Below are positions 63,097-64,000 of a DNA stretch of 64,000 nt, piece by piece. The stretch lies in the NCBI GenBank assembly GCA_008125075.1, contig VLTH01000001.1:230981-294980 (forward strand), read 5' to 3'. A program made the translations under genes and the position numbers. The DNA is from Acetivibrio alkalicellulosi. GTDB lineage: Bacteria > Bacillota > Clostridia > Acetivibrionales > Acetivibrionaceae. Positions within the stretch are counted from its first letter, which is position 1, and every line of letters starts with the position of its first letter. The notes under the pieces were generated by a model. The model saw only the letters and a list, made by a program, of their open reading frames with translations, made no database searches and was not told where the DNA came from.

Positions 63097-64000
63097 TTGT
63101 TAATTCTTGTTCCAATACAAAGGTTACATATAGAGCATTCTGTCGTGCTCAAAAATATAACTGTTAGTTCAAATATTGCAGTAAATGAAACCGGTATTAT
63201 ATTGATAAATAATAAGGAGTATCCAATAAGCTTGGTGAATAAATCCAATGTTTTAGATTTGTTCAATGAAGGTTTTGCAATATATCATATCGATGAGTTA
63301 GATACTTGTGGAGACGCGATAAAACTAGTAGAGCATTTAATAAAACCCGTGGATTACGCTCTGGATAGTTTGAGAGTATCTTTGAATAGTTTTGGCTTTC
63401 ATGAACAAGTAATAGGAACCCCTGGATTTTATAAAGGAAATAAACTAGCAGTGGTATTAAGTGATAATTTTGAATCCTATAAAATTATCAAGGGGAAAGC
63501 ACTTTACTATGAATTATCAGAAGGAATCGGATGTGATGCTACTGGATTCTATACGGATGAAAATGATATTTTATTATCTTTTAGAGAAGATGAGGTTTAT
63601 GCTAAGTATAGAAATATATTACATCGACTTTTTAAGGCAATACAAATTTATGATGTAAACACTTGTTTTGCATATTTGTTTTCAACAATTGAAGGGATAG
63701 ACTGTAGCACCTCGCATAATTTTCAAACTAAAAAAATACGAATACTCTCATTCATTGTCGAAAATCAAAATGAATTTGATATTCTTTCACAACAATTTTA
63801 TTTTTACTCAAAAACAGTTCGTACTGAGATAATCCATGCAGGGAAATCACTATATGATATCCTTCCTTGGGAAAAAATATATGATTTACTTGATAATTTG
63901 TACTTGCTTGTTGTGAAATTTTGCATGGCTTCTATTAAATCGGGTGCAACGACTTTTGATGAACTAAACGAAAGAATATGCGAAAAGTGTAATGAATTTT
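63097..64000 (+). CDS. HEPN-like (Apea type) protein, N-terminal 301 residues, runs off window
   Basis: An open frame runs from after TAA at about 63016 to the window end. The best start is TTG 63097 (MLILVPIQRLHIE...), with AGGAG at 63081-63085 eleven bases upstream. The C-terminal visible part contains FYFYSKTVRTEIIHAGKSLYD, matching the R-x4/5-H core of HEPN/Apea-like domains, which are often RNases in defence systems. Preceding beta-rich part is not recognised. Located directly behind a CBASS, so a defence role is plausible. Confidence 0.6.
   Translation, partial: MLILVPIQRLHIEHSVVLKNITVSSNIAVNETGIILINNKEYPISLVNKSNVLDLFNEGFAIYHIDELDTCGDAIKLVEHLIKPVDYALDSLRVSLNSFGFHEQVIGTPGFYKGNKLAVVLSDNFESYKIIKGKALYYELSEGIGCDATGFYTDENDILLSFREDEVYAKYRNILHRLFKAIQIYDVNTCFAYLFSTIEGIDCSTSHNFQTKKIRILSFIVENQNEFDILSQQFYFYSKTVRTEIIHAGKSLYDILPWEKIYDLLDNLYLLVVKFCMASIKSGATTFDELNERICEKCNEF

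Noticed and set aside
1-64000. CRISPR array, tRNA or rRNA genes
   Set aside because: No regular spacer-repeat pattern and no cloverleaf or rRNA-like sequence was seen on either strand.

Overview
The window is AT-rich, has strong Shine-Dalgarno sites and encodes a typical anaerobic Firmicute gene set: hybrid-cluster protein, bifunctional AdhE under a Rex-type operator, an ECF sigma remnant with a DUF4179-like partner, and a CoA-disulfide reductase fusion. A GH11 xylanase with CBM6 and a type I dockerin, plus two further proteins ending in cellulose-binding CBM3 modules, point to a cellulosome-forming, plant-fibre-degrading member of the Clostridia. The exact species cannot be named from the sequence alone.

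Layout. 1-2.4 kb: end of an IS21-like transposase, a small conserved protein, a 5'-truncated ECF sigma gene and its intact membrane partner. 2.6-5.2 kb: anchored rhodanese, membrane protein, RtcB RNA ligase. 5.4-8.5 kb: nitrosative-stress locus hcp/ferredoxin divergent from a Crp/Fnr regulator, with a palindromic operator centred at -41.5 of a recognisable promoter. 8.9-12.5 kb: lipoprotein / OmpR-type regulator / histidine kinase operon. 12.9-17.2 kb: L,D-transpeptidase, zinc-ribbon protein, AdhE. 17.7-26 kb: chemoreceptor, orphan ABC substrate-binding protein, anchored CBM3 protein, PiT-PhoU phosphate transporter. 26.3-34.7 kb: a TetM-like translational GTPase fused to a YacP/Rae1-like NYN nuclease, a decayed chemoreceptor, SelO, GH11-CBM6-dockerin xylanase, methylglyoxal synthase. 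35-38.7 kb: small proteins and a four-domain sulfur-handling oxidoreductase. 39.2-49.8 kb: a two-gene, translationally coupled secreted system, a putative His/Cys (caspase-fold-like) protein and a 3080-residue cellulose-binding giant. 49.9-55.7 kb: two-component system divergent from an ABC-2 exporter. 55.9-64 kb: a defence-rich stretch interrupted by an rRNA methyltransferase gene: YhcG-type PDDEXK nuclease with a small HTH protein, GIY-YIG protein, a two-gene CBASS (HNH-SAVED effector plus CD-NTase with C-terminal sensor) and the start of a HEPN-like protein running off the window.

The strongest candidates for undescribed biology are the secreted His/Cys protein plus giant CBM3 protein operon, the GTPase-NYN fusion, and several families of dispersed intergenic palindromic repeats (here called A-D) found only between genes. 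No tRNA, rRNA or CRISPR array was seen. All assignments come from reading the sequence; no database search was run.
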